A DNA stretch of 64,000 bases from Lysobacterales bacterium (GTDB taxonomy: Bacteria > Pseudomonadota > Gammaproteobacteria > Xanthomonadales > Ahniellaceae). The notes beneath the pieces were generated by a model. It saw nothing but the letters and a program-made list of their open reading frames with translations. It was not told the DNA's origin and searched no databases. The stretch is taken from NCBI GenBank assembly GCA_016182785.1, contig JACPFU010000015.1, forward strand, positions 62,001 to 126,000. The letters are read 5' to 3'. Below, piece by piece: positions 36,093-45,401 of the stretch (positions are counted from its first letter, which is position 1; each line of letters opens with the position of its first letter). The position numbers were made by a program, and so were the translations under genes.

Positions 36093-36226
36093 GGCGGGCC
36101 TCCAGGTTCGGGCGGCCAATCTAGCAGCGAAGGTGCGGGCCAGGTGGCGCCGTCATCACGCCGAACATGCGCGCGGGTACGCGACACTGGGCGTTATCCT
36201 GCACCGTCCCGACTCCGGAGTTGCCC

Positions 36227-36682
36227 ATGCGCAAGACGATCGCCCTGACCCTCCTCGCCGCCATGGCCGTCGCCCCGCTGCAGGCGCAGGCGCCAGTGCG
36301 CGAGGCGGACGAGGTGATCCGCTACCGCCAGTCGCTGTACGCCACCATCGGCTGGAACTTCGGACCGATCGCGGCGATGCTGAAGGGCGAGCGCGCCTGG
36401 AACGCTGCCGAATTGAAGCGGCGCTCGATCGCCGTGGCGTTCGCGGCGGTGCAGCTCGATGAGGCATTCGCGCCGGGCAGCGATGCGGTCGAGAAGACCG
36501 ACGCCCTGCCCGAGATCTGGGAAGAGCCGCAGGCCTTCGCTGACGCATTGCGCGAGTTTCAGGGGGCGTCGAACCAATTGCGCATCGCATCCGCGGGCGC
36601 GGCCGAGGAGCCGATACGCGCCGCCTTCGAGCGCACGCGCAAGGCCTGCAAGGGCTGCCACGAGCGCTTCCGCGCCGATTGA
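36227..36682 (+). CDS. Cytochrome c' (class II, C-terminal heme)
   Basis: Encodes 151 residues with signal peptide MRKTIALTLLAAMAVAPLQAQ. The only heme motif is near the C-terminus (CKGCH, Cys141-Cys144-His145), as in cytochromes c', whose fold is a four-helix bundle (READEVIRYRQSLYATIGWN; FAAVQLDEAFAP; KTDALPEIWEEPQAF). Such proteins bind NO or CO or protect against nitrosative stress in the periplasm. It ends one base before the stop codon of the murD2 gene on the other strand, and no terminator fits between them. Confidence 0.88.
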   Translation: MRKTIALTLLAAMAVAPLQAQAPVREADEVIRYRQSLYATIGWNFGPIAAMLKGERAWNAAELKRRSIAVAFAAVQLDEAFAPGSDAVEKTDALPEIWEEPQAFADALREFQGASNQLRIASAGAAEEPIRAAFERTRKACKGCHERFRAD

Positions 36683-36683
36683 T

Positions 36684-38054
36684 TCAGGCGATGCCGAGGC
36701 CGCCGATGGTGGCGATCGACTGCGGATCGAATCCGGCCAGTTCGGCAAAACGGCGACCGCGTTCGCTGTAGTCGCGGAACTGGCCGAAGCTCGGCGCGCC
36801 GGGCGACAAGAGCACGATGCCCGGGGCGTCGAGTGCGCCCCGGGCGGCTGCGAATGCGGCGTCGAACTCCGGTTCCGAACGCACCACGCTGGCGAGCCCA
36901 TGTGCGATCAACGTCGCGGCGATACGCGCGCCGCTGGCGCCGGTGGTGACGATCGCGCGCGGCGGCCGGGCGGCGACGGCACCGGCAAAGGCGGTCCAGT
37001 CGAGCCCGCGCTCGTGCCCGCCCAGGATCAGCGCGATGTCCTGCCCGGCGAAGTGCGACAGCGCCGCCAGCGCTGCCTGCGGCGTCGTCGCGATGCTGTC
37101 GTTGACGTAGCGGATGCCCGCGCGCGCCCCGAGCGTCTGCAGCCGGTGCGGCAGCGGCACGAAGCCGCGCGCGTGGGGCGCCAGCTTCGCTGCGTCGAAG
37201 CCCGCAGCCTCGATCGCAGCGAGCGCGCCACACAGGTTCAACGCGTTGTGGCGACCAGGCAGCGGCAGCTCGGCGATGGCGAGCACGCGTTCTCCGTCGC
37301 GCAGCACATGGCTCGCATCGAGATGCCATCCGCTTGCGCCGCCGAACCAGCGCACCTCGCCGGCGATATCGCGGCTGGACAGCGTCGCGTCTTCGGCGTT
37401 CAGCACCGCGATCGTGCGGCTGCGATCACCGAGCACGCGCAACTTGTCGGCGACATAGCGTTCGCCCGAACCATGCCAGTCCAGATGTTCCTCGACCAGG
37501 TTGGTGATCAGCGCGACGCGCGGGCTGCCGGCGAAGTCGTGGCACTGGAAGCTCGACAGTTCGATGACCTGCGCGGCAACCGTCGCGTCCTCGGGCAGAT
37601 CGAGCAGGGGCAGGCCGATATTGCCGGCGAGCGCGGTGCGATGGCCGCCGCCACGCAGCAGATGCGCAATCAGGGCGGTGGTCGTGCTCTTGCCCTTGGT
37701 GCCGGTGACCGCGATCGTGTTGGCCTCGGCGTGTTCGGCGAACCAGATCGCGCTGGCGGAAGTGAAGCGCACTCCCGCCGCGGCGGCTTGCGGCAGCGGC
37801 GATTGGTAGGGCGATACGCCGGGCGACTTGATCACGATCTCGAACCGCGTCAGCGCTTCCGCTGTCGCCGGTCGCGTATCGATTGCGAGCAATGCGTCGC
37901 CAAGCGCGCGCGCCTCGAGCGCTTCCGTGTCGTTGCAGAACAGCTGCAGTGGCTGCGCCGGCAGCTGTCGGCGGAATGCGCGACAGGCGGCGCGGCCTTC
38001 GGCACCGAAGCCGAGCACCGCGACCCGACGTTCGGCGAGTTCAGCCCAGCGCAT
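36684..38054 (-). CDS. murD2: UDP-N-acetylmuramoyl-L-alanine--L-glutamate ligase
   Basis: Encodes 456 residues of the Mur ligase family. The ATP loop is TGTKGKSTTTALIAHLL, and NIGLPLLDLPE and VIELSSFQC fit MurD. LVEEHLDWHG and YVNDSIATTPQAALAAL follow in the central and C-terminal domains. The genomic position, directly after a MurL gene with a 14-base overlap, identifies it as the MurD2 type known from Xanthomonas, which adds L-Glu rather than D-Glu to UDP-MurNAc-L-Ala. MurL then epimerises the residue. ATG at 38054 was chosen because the preceding residues are inside the MurL gene. Confidence 0.88.
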   Translation of the reverse strand: MRWAELAERRVAVLGFGAEGRAACRAFRRQLPAQPLQLFCNDTEALEARALGDALLAIDTRPATAEALTRFEIVIKSPGVSPYQSPLPQAAAAGVRFTSASAIWFAEHAEANTIAVTGTKGKSTTTALIAHLLRGGGHRTALAGNIGLPLLDLPEDATVAAQVIELSSFQCHDFAGSPRVALITNLVEEHLDWHGSGERYVADKLRVLGDRSRTIAVLNAEDATLSSRDIAGEVRWFGGASGWHLDASHVLRDGERVLAIAELPLPGRHNALNLCGALAAIEAAGFDAAKLAPHARGFVPLPHRLQTLGARAGIRYVNDSIATTPQAALAALSHFAGQDIALILGGHERGLDWTAFAGAVAARPPRAIVTTGASGARIAATLIAHGLASVVRSEPEFDAAFAAARGALDAPGIVLLSPGAPSFGQFRDYSERGRRFAELAGFDPQSIATIGGLGIA

Positions 38055-39393
38055 CGAACATGCGCGCGAGACGCGCCGGCAAATGGTGCGGGCCGTCGAC
38101 ACTCATCAGCGGCGCGAGTGCGAGTTCGCCGGCATCGAGCAGCGGCAGGATTCGTTCGTGAAAGCGGGCGACCAGCGCATCCTCGCGCCACTCGGCGCGA
38201 TCAACGAGTGCAGCCATCGCCGCCCGCGACTCGCGTCCCTCGCCGACGCACTCGAACGGCTTGTGCGCACCGACTTCGAGCAGGGCGTCGAAGTCGGCGG
38301 CAAGCGTGGCGTCGTCCAGCAGGTTGCGCCCGAAGATCGCGACCAGGCGTGTCTTCGGCAGGAACGGCGACAGCGCCAGGAACACGAAGTGGCATTTCGG
38401 GCACTGCCCGCACCAACGCTCGGCCGGCTTGTCGCCGAGGATGCGGAAGTTGCGATTACAGCTCGAAAACACGTCGTGGTACTGGGTCAGCGGTGCGAAC
38501 AGGCGCGTCACCGCGAGTTCCGACAGCGGCCGCAGCGCCGAGAAGTAGTCGAGGTCGGCGGCGACATGCGTGCTCACGTAGCCGCGGAACGCCCGCTCGA
38601 AGTCGATCGACTTGCTCCACTGGTGGTTCACCGCGAAGCCGTCGCGGACCAGGTTCGCGCTCGAGGCCGAGCGCTCGTTCGAGAACGCGATCGCGTCATG
38701 GCCATGCAGGATCGCGGCACAGACCAGGATCGCCGAGTTGATCGCGGTGACCGGGATATGCCCGTTCCAGGCGCCGTTGCGGTTCATCTCGAACAGCAGC
38801 GGCGAAATCTGCCGCTCGATGTTGAGTCGCGGCAAGCCGCTGCGTTCGACGCAGGCCGCGATCAGCGGCGAGCGCCCGACCCAGGTCGCCGTCATCGGCT
38901 CGTGCGCGGCGCGCAGCAGCTCGACCGTGACCAGCGAATCCTTGCCGCCGCCGATCGGCACCAGCGTGCGCCGCGGCAGGCCGACGCGCGCGGCAACGTC
39001 CGGCACGTGGGCGTCGTGCGGAAACTCGATGCGATCGCGCAGGTCGAGGCCGTTGCGATGCGCGAATTCGCCGAGGCCGTGCAGGTAGATCTCGTCGAGC
39101 AACGCCGCAAGTGCGGCATCGAGCGGCGCGCCATCGACGGCGATCTGCGGCGGCACCGCGGCCTTGTAGTAGCTGATGCCGGCGATCAGGTGCAGCAGGC
39201 GCAATGCGGCCGCGAACGCTGCTTCGCGTCCGGCAGGAATGGCCAGTTCGGTGTCTGCGAAGCGAATCGTCTCGATCAGTTCCGGGTCGTCATCGAAGCG
39301 GTACACCAGCGCCGCGGAGGCGCTCTTGGCGTCGTAGCCGGCGCGCACGAAATGGAAGGTCTGCGCGTCGCGCGGGGTATCGATTGCACTCAC
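38041..39393 (-). CDS. murL: UDP-N-acetyl-alpha-D-muramoyl-L-alanyl-L-glutamate epimerase
   Basis: Encodes 450 residues starting at GTG 39393, which overlaps the TGA of lysAC (GTGA). A PP-loop-like ATP site (PIGGGKDSLVTVELL, 147-160) and a cysteine cluster (ERWCGQCPKCHFVF) are characteristic of MurL from Xanthomonas, which inverts the terminal L-Glu of the UDP-MurNAc dipeptide using ATP. In organisms with MurL the D-glutamate residue of peptidoglycan does not need glutamate racemase. The product is used with MurD2. A motif match to a PP-loop asparagine synthetase is the alternative, but the gene order makes MurL by far the best call. Confidence 0.88.
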   Translation of the reverse strand: MSAIDTPRDAQTFHFVRAGYDAKSASAALVYRFDDDPELIETIRFADTELAIPAGREAAFAAALRLLHLIAGISYYKAAVPPQIAVDGAPLDAALAALLDEIYLHGLGEFAHRNGLDLRDRIEFPHDAHVPDVAARVGLPRRTLVPIGGGKDSLVTVELLRAAHEPMTATWVGRSPLIAACVERSGLPRLNIERQISPLLFEMNRNGAWNGHIPVTAINSAILVCAAILHGHDAIAFSNERSASSANLVRDGFAVNHQWSKSIDFERAFRGYVSTHVAADLDYFSALRPLSELAVTRLFAPLTQYHDVFSSCNRNFRILGDKPAERWCGQCPKCHFVFLALSPFLPKTRLVAIFGRNLLDDATLAADFDALLEVGAHKPFECVGEGRESRAAMAALVDRAEWREDALVARFHERILPLLDAGELALAPLMSVDGPHHLPARLARMFDALG

Positions 39394-41984
39394 AGCATCA
39401 CCTCGTCGGCGGCGGCGCGACGGTTGTAGTTCGAGGCCATCACCGCACCGTAGGCGCCGGCCTGTGCGATCAGGAACACATCGTCGACCGACGTGGCCGG
39501 CAGCGCGCGTTCGCCGCCCAGCACATCGCCGCTTTCGCAGATCGGGCCGACGATATCGGCGCGCAGGGCATCGGGCGCGTCCAGGCGCGACAGGTTCACG
39601 ATCGGATGGTGGGCGTCATACAGCGCCGGCCGCAACAAGTTGTGCATGCCGGCATCGAGGCCGATGAAGCTGCGGCCGTATTTGTGCTTGATCGCGTTGA
39701 CCCGCGCCAGCAGCACGCCGGCCTCGGCAACGAGATAACGCCCCGGCTCCATCCACAACTCGTATTGCGGATGTGCGTGCTTGATCGTGGCCAGCAGCTC
39801 GGCGACGCGGGCGAGATCGAGCGCGCTGTCATCGGGATGCGCCGCGATGCCGAAGCCGCCGCCGATGTTCAACGCGCGCACGCTCGGCACCTGCTCGGCG
39901 AGCGCGATCATGTCCTGGTAGACGCGGCCGAAATGTGCGGCGTCGAGGATGCCCGAGCCCAGATGCGCGTGCAGCACACCGACGCGCAGGCCATGTTCCT
40001 GCGCTTGGCGCACGGCTTCACCGAGCTGGTCGACGCCGATGCCGAACTTGGACTTGGCACCGCCGGTGCGCACCTTGTCATGGTGGCCGTGGCCACTGCC
40101 GAGGTCGATGCGCAGCGACACCTCGCGCCCGCGCAGCAAGTCGCCGAGTTCGGCGAAGCTGCCGAGGTGTTCGATCGTCAGCAGCGCCGGCGTGGCGGCG
40201 ACACGGCGGTAGTCTTCCTGCCGCGCCAGGTTCGGCGTGAACAGCAGGCGTGCGTCCGGACAGGTGGCGCGCGCATGCTCGATCTCGCCCGGCGACACGC
40301 ATTCCAGGTCGAAGCCGGCGTCCGCGATCGTGCGCAGCACGGCCGGATGCGCATTCGCCTTGGTCGCATAGAACCAGCGGTCGACCGCAGCGATCGCCCG
40401 CAACTGCGTGGCGCGCTCGCGGATGGTGTCGCGATGGTAGACGTATCGCGGCGTGCGCTCCGCGGCCAGGCGCAGCAGTGCCTCGCGCTCGCGGCGCCAC
40501 CATTCCGGAGGCGATGTGGCCGCGGTGCGATACAGCGACGCCCAACTCGGTCCGAACACGCGGCTGTCGTCGGCCCGCAAGGCGCCGCCCTTGACCAGCG
40601 CCTCGTGGATGCGCGGCACCAGGCCATCGGCGCGTGCCTCGTCGACGACGAAGGTCAGGTTGAGGTCGTTCGAGCTCTGCGAAATCAGGTGGATCGGCAT
40701 CGCGCCGAACACGTTCCATACCGGCCCCAGCTTGCCGAGCAGGGAGCGGATGCCGCGCCCGACCAGCGAGATCGCGGTGCACGGTCCGATCACCTTGACG
40801 CGACAGATCGCGGCCAGGTCGGCGCACAATGCTTCGAGCACGTTCGAATTGACCAGGTTCTCGGTCGGGTCGAGCGAAATCGTCACATTGGTCTCGGACG
40901 AGCCGATCATGTCGACCGACAGCCCGTGCTGCTTGAACTGCGCGAACACGTCGGCGAGGAAACCGACTTGTTGCCACATGCCGACGGTTTCCATCGACAC
41001 CAGCATGATGCCGCGGCGCGAGCTGATCGCTTTCACCGACAGGACGTCGCGGGCGACGTCGTCGCCGATCACGGTGCCATCCAGCTCCGGCCGTTGCGTG
41101 TCCTTGATCCACATCGGCACCGAGGACTCGCGCACCGGGCCGATGCAACGCGGGTGCAGCACCTTGCCGCCGGTGGTCGCGATCTCCTGCGCCTCGGCGT
41201 AATCGATACGGGAGAGCAGGCGCGCATTCGGCACCTGGCGCGGGTCGGCCGAGAACATGCCGGCCACGTCCGTCCAGATCTCGACGCGCTCGGCGCCGAG
41301 CAGGGCGCCCAGGTAGGCGGCCGAGGTATCCGATCCGCCGCGCCCGAGGATGCAGGTGGCGCCGTCGCTATCGCTGGCCATGAAGCCGGGGGCGACGAAA
41401 CAGTCCGCGGTCTTCGCCAGTGCGGCGACGCGAGCCGGGTCGCTGCGCGTCGCGCACGACACCGAGAGCCAGCGCGCCCACTCGCTCTGATTGGGACGCG
41501 GCTCGACCTTCAGCCACTGCCGCGAGTCCAGCCATTGGCAACGAAGTCCGATGGACGCGAGAAAGGCCGCGCCCAGCGAACTCGAGATCAGTTCCCCCAT
41601 CGACATCAGCTCGGCCTGCCAGCGGAACTCGCGGCGCCGCAGCGGAGCCTGTTGCACCAGCGTCGCCAGGTGATCCAGCCAGGCCATCGTTGCCGTCGGC
41701 GCCTCGATGCCGAGTTCCCCGATCAGTTGCAGATGCCGCTCGCGGATGGCCGCGGTTTCCGACGCCAGCGCGGCCGCATCGAGCTCACGGTCGATCAGCG
41801 CCTGCAGTTGGTTGGTGAGCCCCGAAACCGCCGACACCACGATCACCGGCCGCATTCCCGCGCGCACCCGTTTCGCCGCCAACTCCGCAATCGTGCGCCA
41901 GCGCGGCGCGGTGGCGACGCTGGTGCCACCAAACTTGAGAACCGCCCAGCGGGCGGAGGGTGCGAGGGGCAGCGCAGGATCCAT
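39390..41984 (-). CDS. lysAC: Bifunctional aspartate kinase / diaminopimelate decarboxylase
   Basis: Encodes 864 residues. The N-terminal half is aspartokinase: AVLKFGGTSV at the start, later RGGSDTSAAYLGALLGAE, and ACT-type regulatory repeats at about residues 300-440 (LVSMETVGMWQQVGFL; DLNLTFVVDE). The C-terminal half (about 480-864) is PLP-dependent diaminopimelate decarboxylase, with FYATKANAHPAV carrying the Schiff-base Lys, and NIGGGFGIAAHP. The fusion of the first and last enzymes of lysine synthesis is known in Xanthomonadaceae. The start is ATG at 41984; an ATG at 42023 upstream lacks a ribosome site. It is the first gene of the lysAC-murL-murD2 operon, tying diaminopimelate supply to peptidoglycan precursors. 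Confidence 0.92.
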   Translation of the reverse strand: MDPALPLAPSARWAVLKFGGTSVATAPRWRTIAELAAKRVRAGMRPVIVVSAVSGLTNQLQALIDRELDAAALASETAAIRERHLQLIGELGIEAPTATMAWLDHLATLVQQAPLRRREFRWQAELMSMGELISSSLGAAFLASIGLRCQWLDSRQWLKVEPRPNQSEWARWLSVSCATRSDPARVAALAKTADCFVAPGFMASDSDGATCILGRGGSDTSAAYLGALLGAERVEIWTDVAGMFSADPRQVPNARLLSRIDYAEAQEIATTGGKVLHPRCIGPVRESSVPMWIKDTQRPELDGTVIGDDVARDVLSVKAISSRRGIMLVSMETVGMWQQVGFLADVFAQFKQHGLSVDMIGSSETNVTISLDPTENLVNSNVLEALCADLAAICRVKVIGPCTAISLVGRGIRSLLGKLGPVWNVFGAMPIHLISQSSNDLNLTFVVDEARADGLVPRIHEALVKGGALRADDSRVFGPSWASLYRTAATSPPEWWRREREALLRLAAERTPRYVYHRDTIRERATQLRAIAAVDRWFYATKANAHPAVLRTIADAGFDLECVSPGEIEHARATCPDARLLFTPNLARQEDYRRVAATPALLTIEHLGSFAELGDLLRGREVSLRIDLGSGHGHHDKVRTGGAKSKFGIGVDQLGEAVRQAQEHGLRVGVLHAHLGSGILDAAHFGRVYQDMIALAEQVPSVRALNIGGGFGIAAHPDDSALDLARVAELLATIKHAHPQYELWMEPGRYLVAEAGVLLARVNAIKHKYGRSFIGLDAGMHNLLRPALYDAHHPIVNLSRLDAPDALRADIVGPICESGDVLGGERALPATSVDDVFLIAQAGAYGAVMASNYNRRAAADEVML

Positions 41985-42108
41985 GGATGAGCAGGTCTCC
42001 GAGGTGTTGGGTTTTGCCGACATGCTAGTGGTGTCGACGCCACGCCCGCGGCCAGATCCCTGACCGGAAAGGGCAATTTGCTGCGGCGCAGCAGCCGGCC
42101 CGGCCATA

Positions 42109-42137
42109 TTTACAGATTTTTAACGGCCGTGATACGG
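42109..42137 (+). promoter_or_regulatory. Possible promoter of the TonB-dependent receptor gene
   Basis: TTTACA (42109-42114) is followed, after a 16-17 base spacer, by GATACG/ATACGG (42131-42137). The spacing is right, but the -10 is poor. The transcript would begin near 42145 and include a hairpin before the start codon. Confidence 0.3.
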
Positions 42138-42165
42138 TCCGGCCCACGTTGCAACAGCAGCGGCG

Positions 42166-42198
42166 TGGTGCCATGGGCGCAGCCCGTCCATGGCACCA
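42166..42198 (+). promoter_or_regulatory. mRNA leader hairpin of the TonB-dependent receptor gene
   Basis: A perfect 11-bp inverted repeat (TGGTGCCATGG and CCATGGCACCA), extended inside by GGGC/GCCC with a 3-base loop and a small bulge. It ends 30 bases before the GTG start and 19 bases before the GGAGG ribosome site (42218-42222). There is no T-run, so it is not an intrinsic terminator; it may stabilise or regulate this leader. Confidence 0.5.
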
Positions 42199-42228
42199 AG
42201 GGCTAACCCAATTTCTGGAGGTTTCCAA

Positions 42229-45200
42229 GTGATTCAACGCAATCAATTCAAGCGCTCCGTGCTCGCGCTGGCGATCGGTTTGACCGTAGCCAGCGGCATC
42301 CAGGCGCAGAGCACCACCGGCAGCATTTACGGCAACGTGCCGGCTGAAGATGGCACCACCATCATCGCGAAGAATGAGAGTGGCCTGAGCCGTACCGTAA
42401 CCGCCGATGCTTCGGGTCGCTACAACATCGGTTCGCTGCCGATCGGCAACTACACGGTCACCGTTGAACGTGGCGGCAAGGTCATCGGTACTCGCACAGT
42501 CACCGTGCGTGCGGGCGCCGGTGCAGACGCATCCTTCAGTGGAGGCGCTGATGGTGCGACGACCATGGAGACCGTGACGGTTTCCGAATCGGCGATCCCG
42601 ACCATCGACATCACCGGTGTAGATACGCGCAGCGTGCTCACGGCCGAGCAGATTGAGCGTCTGCCGCTGGCCCGTTCGGCCGAGGCGCTCGCCTTGCTCG
42701 CCCCGGGCGCGGTGTCCGGCGCAGCCGGCTTCGGTGCATTCGCCAACTTGGTTTCCTTCGGCGGCGCGGGCGTGTCTGAAAACGCTTACTACGTCAACGG
42801 CTATTTCACAGGGGAACCGCTGTCCAACATGGGCGGGTTCAGTCTGCCCTTCGGCTCGATCGAACAGCAGGAGACGTTCATCGGTGGCTACAGCGCCAAG
42901 TATGGCCGCTCCGACGGTGGCGTAATCAACCAGATCGGCAAGCGCGGTACCAACGACTGGCACTTCGGTGGCCAAATCGTGTACACCCCGGAAGAACTGC
43001 GCGGCGATCAGGCCGACCTGTACTTCCCCGACGTGGAATTCCCGTCCGAGTATGCATATAGCGATGACACGTTGCCGGGCACGCTGCACTCGCGTGGCTC
43101 AGAGTCGAATAGCTGGGAGCAGTCTTACAGTGTCTATGCGGGCGGTCCGATCGTTCGCGATCGTCTGTTTGCGTTCGTCGGTGCCGAGTGGGGCGAGCGC
43201 GACTCGGTCGCCGCGCCGAACGCCCTGACGGCGGCCAACCACCGTGTGACCTACACCGAAACCGAACTGCCCAAGCTCTACGCCAAGGTCGACTGGAACA
43301 TCACCGATAACCACTTCCTGGAGTTCACCTATCTGGGTGAAAAGACGGATCAGGCAGGTCGGTTCTTCGAGTATGACTTCGACACGGCCACCACGGGCGA
43401 CTTGCTGGCGACCGTGCCGGATCCGTTCTATCAGAAGAACACCTACGCCGTCGCCAAGTACACCGGCTACCTGACCAACAACCTGACTTTCAGCGCCACC
43501 GCCGGTCGCGGCAAGTTGACCAAGCAGCAAATCAACCCGTCCATCATTCCTGGTCTGGCGCTGATCGGAAACCCGACGCGTCAGGACCCGTCCTTGAACG
43601 GAGGCACGCCGCGTTCCAATGCTCAGGGCGGAGCCATCGGCGTGAATGCCGAGGACGAGACCAAGGGGCTGCGCGCTGACCTCGAATGGGTGGTGGGCGA
43701 TCATTACCTCACCGTTGGCTTGGACAACATCAAGTTCGAGGCCTTCAATGAAGGACAGGACCAGTTGGTCGATCGCTGGATCTATGGTCGGACCACGAGC
43801 AACATTACCCCTGGCCACGTCGGTAGCCCGGTCACCGCAACGAATCCGTCGGGCTACTACGTCTACGAGTTGATCTTCCGCACCGCCACCAGCATGTCAC
43901 TGGAGCAGAAAGCGTGGTACCTGGAAGATCGCTGGCAGGCGACGGACAACCTGCTGCTGTCTCTTGGCTTGCGCAACGACCAGTTCACCAATGCCAACAA
44001 CTTTGGTGAGGTCTATCTTGATGCCGACAACCAGTGGGCGCCGCGCTTGGGCGCCGCCTGGGACGTGAACGGCGATTCCACCTTCAAGGTCTTCGGCAAC
44101 GCCGGCCGCTACTTCTTGGCTATGCCAAACAACGTCGCGATCCGCGGCGCGTCGGCCTCGACGTTTACGCGCGAGTACTACACCTATACCGGCATCGACG
44201 CCAACGGCGTGCCGACTGGTTTGACCCACGTACCGCGTCTTGATGGCGGGACGGGTCCGTACTCCTCGAACGGAGAGTATGGTCAGTCGATCGATGTGCT
44301 CTCCTTTGCTCCGTCGGACCTCAAGAATATGTACCAGGACGAGTACATTTTCGGCATGGAACATGCGTTCGCGGACGATTGGATGATTGGTGCCAAGCTG
44401 ACCTACCGCGATCTGAAGTCGGCGGTGGACGACATCTGCGATCCGTACACCATGGCCGACGTGTTGGAAGAACGGGGCATCGATTCGAGCACGGTGGAAA
44501 TTCCGGGCTGCTTCATGTTCAACCCAAGTGGCACCAACACGTTCAGCTTGGCGGATATCGATGCGAATGGCGTCCGCACCGGTACGCGCACCGAGGTGGT
44601 CATGAGCGCGGACGATTGGGGCTTCCCGGACGACATGAAGCGGACCTACAAGGGCCTCGACATCTATCTGGAGCGTCCGTTCGATGGCAAGTGGGAAGCC
44701 CGCATCGACTACACCTACAGCAAGGGCCAGGGCAACATGGAAGGCCAGGTGAAGTCCGAGTTCGGCCAGATGAACATCTCCAAGACTCAGGACTGGGACG
44801 CGGCGGCGATCATGACTTTCGCCAATGGCTATCTGGCTAACGACCGTCGCCATCAGTTGAAGATGCGCGGTAGCTATCAGATCACCGAAGAGCTGCTGTT
44901 GGGTGCAAACGTCCGCATCCAGTCCGGCGCGCCGATCAGCTGTCTGGGTTACTTCAACCCCGGCAACATCGACGAGAATGAGCCAGAAGCTGATCCCATC
45001 GGCTACGGCCCCAGCTACCACACCTGCTTCGGTGACGTGGCCTCGCCGGGCACCAAGCGCACGCCGTGGATTTCGACGGTGGATACGGGTCTGACCTACA
45101 CCCCGAACTTCCTCGACAAGAAGCTGGCGCTGGGCATGCAGATCCGCAATATCTTCAACTCGCGCAAGACCCTGCAGGCAGACGTGACCTCCGAGACCGA

Positions 45201-45288
45201 TCCGTACACGGTGTCGAATACGTACCTGCTGCCGATCGGTCGGCAGACGCCGCGTACCGTCACGTTCACGGCCACCTACGATTGGTAA
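42229..45288 (+). CDS. TonB-dependent outer-membrane receptor, Oar-like, with carboxypeptidase-regulatory-like N-domain
   Basis: Encodes 1,019 residues from GTG 42229, chosen because GGAGG stands 6 bases upstream and the signal sequence follows (VIQRNQFKRSVLALAIGL then TVASGIQAQ). Residues about 25-110 are a CarboxypepD_reg-like Ig domain (ESGLSRTVTADASGRYNIG). The plug begins near 115 (METVTVSESAIPTIDITG), and YSAKYGRSDGGVINQI is a plug motif typical of Oar proteins. The remainder is a 22-strand-type barrel ending in RTVTFTATYDW, with the aromatic terminal residue required for outer-membrane insertion. Ligand unknown; it may secrete or take up large substrates. A strong terminator follows. 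Confidence 0.92.
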   Translation: MIQRNQFKRSVLALAIGLTVASGIQAQSTTGSIYGNVPAEDGTTIIAKNESGLSRTVTADASGRYNIGSLPIGNYTVTVERGGKVIGTRTVTVRAGAGADASFSGGADGATTMETVTVSESAIPTIDITGVDTRSVLTAEQIERLPLARSAEALALLAPGAVSGAAGFGAFANLVSFGGAGVSENAYYVNGYFTGEPLSNMGGFSLPFGSIEQQETFIGGYSAKYGRSDGGVINQIGKRGTNDWHFGGQIVYTPEELRGDQADLYFPDVEFPSEYAYSDDTLPGTLHSRGSESNSWEQSYSVYAGGPIVRDRLFAFVGAEWGERDSVAAPNALTAANHRVTYTETELPKLYAKVDWNITDNHFLEFTYLGEKTDQAGRFFEYDFDTATTGDLLATVPDPFYQKNTYAVAKYTGYLTNNLTFSATAGRGKLTKQQINPSIIPGLALIGNPTRQDPSLNGGTPRSNAQGGAIGVNAEDETKGLRADLEWVVGDHYLTVGLDNIKFEAFNEGQDQLVDRWIYGRTTSNITPGHVGSPVTATNPSGYYVYELIFRTATSMSLEQKAWYLEDRWQATDNLLLSLGLRNDQFTNANNFGEVYLDADNQWAPRLGAAWDVNGDSTFKVFGNAGRYFLAMPNNVAIRGASASTFTREYYTYTGIDANGVPTGLTHVPRLDGGTGPYSSNGEYGQSIDVLSFAPSDLKNMYQDEYIFGMEHAFADDWMIGAKLTYRDLKSAVDDICDPYTMADVLEERGIDSSTVEIPGCFMFNPSGTNTFSLADIDANGVRTGTRTEVVMSADDWGFPDDMKRTYKGLDIYLERPFDGKWEARIDYTYSKGQGNMEGQVKSEFGQMNISKTQDWDAAAIMTFANGYLANDRRHQLKMRGSYQITEELLLGANVRIQSGAPISCLGYFNPGNIDENEPEADPIGYGPSYHTCFGDVASPGTKRTPWISTVDTGLTYTPNFLDKKLALGMQIRNIFNSRKTLQADVTSETDPYTVSNTYLLPIGRQTPRTVTFTATYDW

Positions 45289-45338
45289 TGCGGTAACACC
45301 GGGGCGATCTCCGGATCGCTCCGAGTGTTGATTAAACC

Positions 45339-45368
45339 AACCGGCCTTCGCGAGGAGGCCGGTTTTTT
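45339..45368 (+). terminator. Rho-independent terminator after the TonB-dependent receptor
   Basis: Stem AACCGGCCT/AGGCCGGTT (9 bp, 45339-45347 and 45356-45364) with an 8-base loop, running into six T residues (45363-45368). It lies 50 bases after the receptor stop and 33 bases before the sulfotransferase start. Confidence 0.88.
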
Positions 45369-45401
45369 CTTGGGTCTGGTATCGCTTCGCTTTGGGAGAG
45401 G

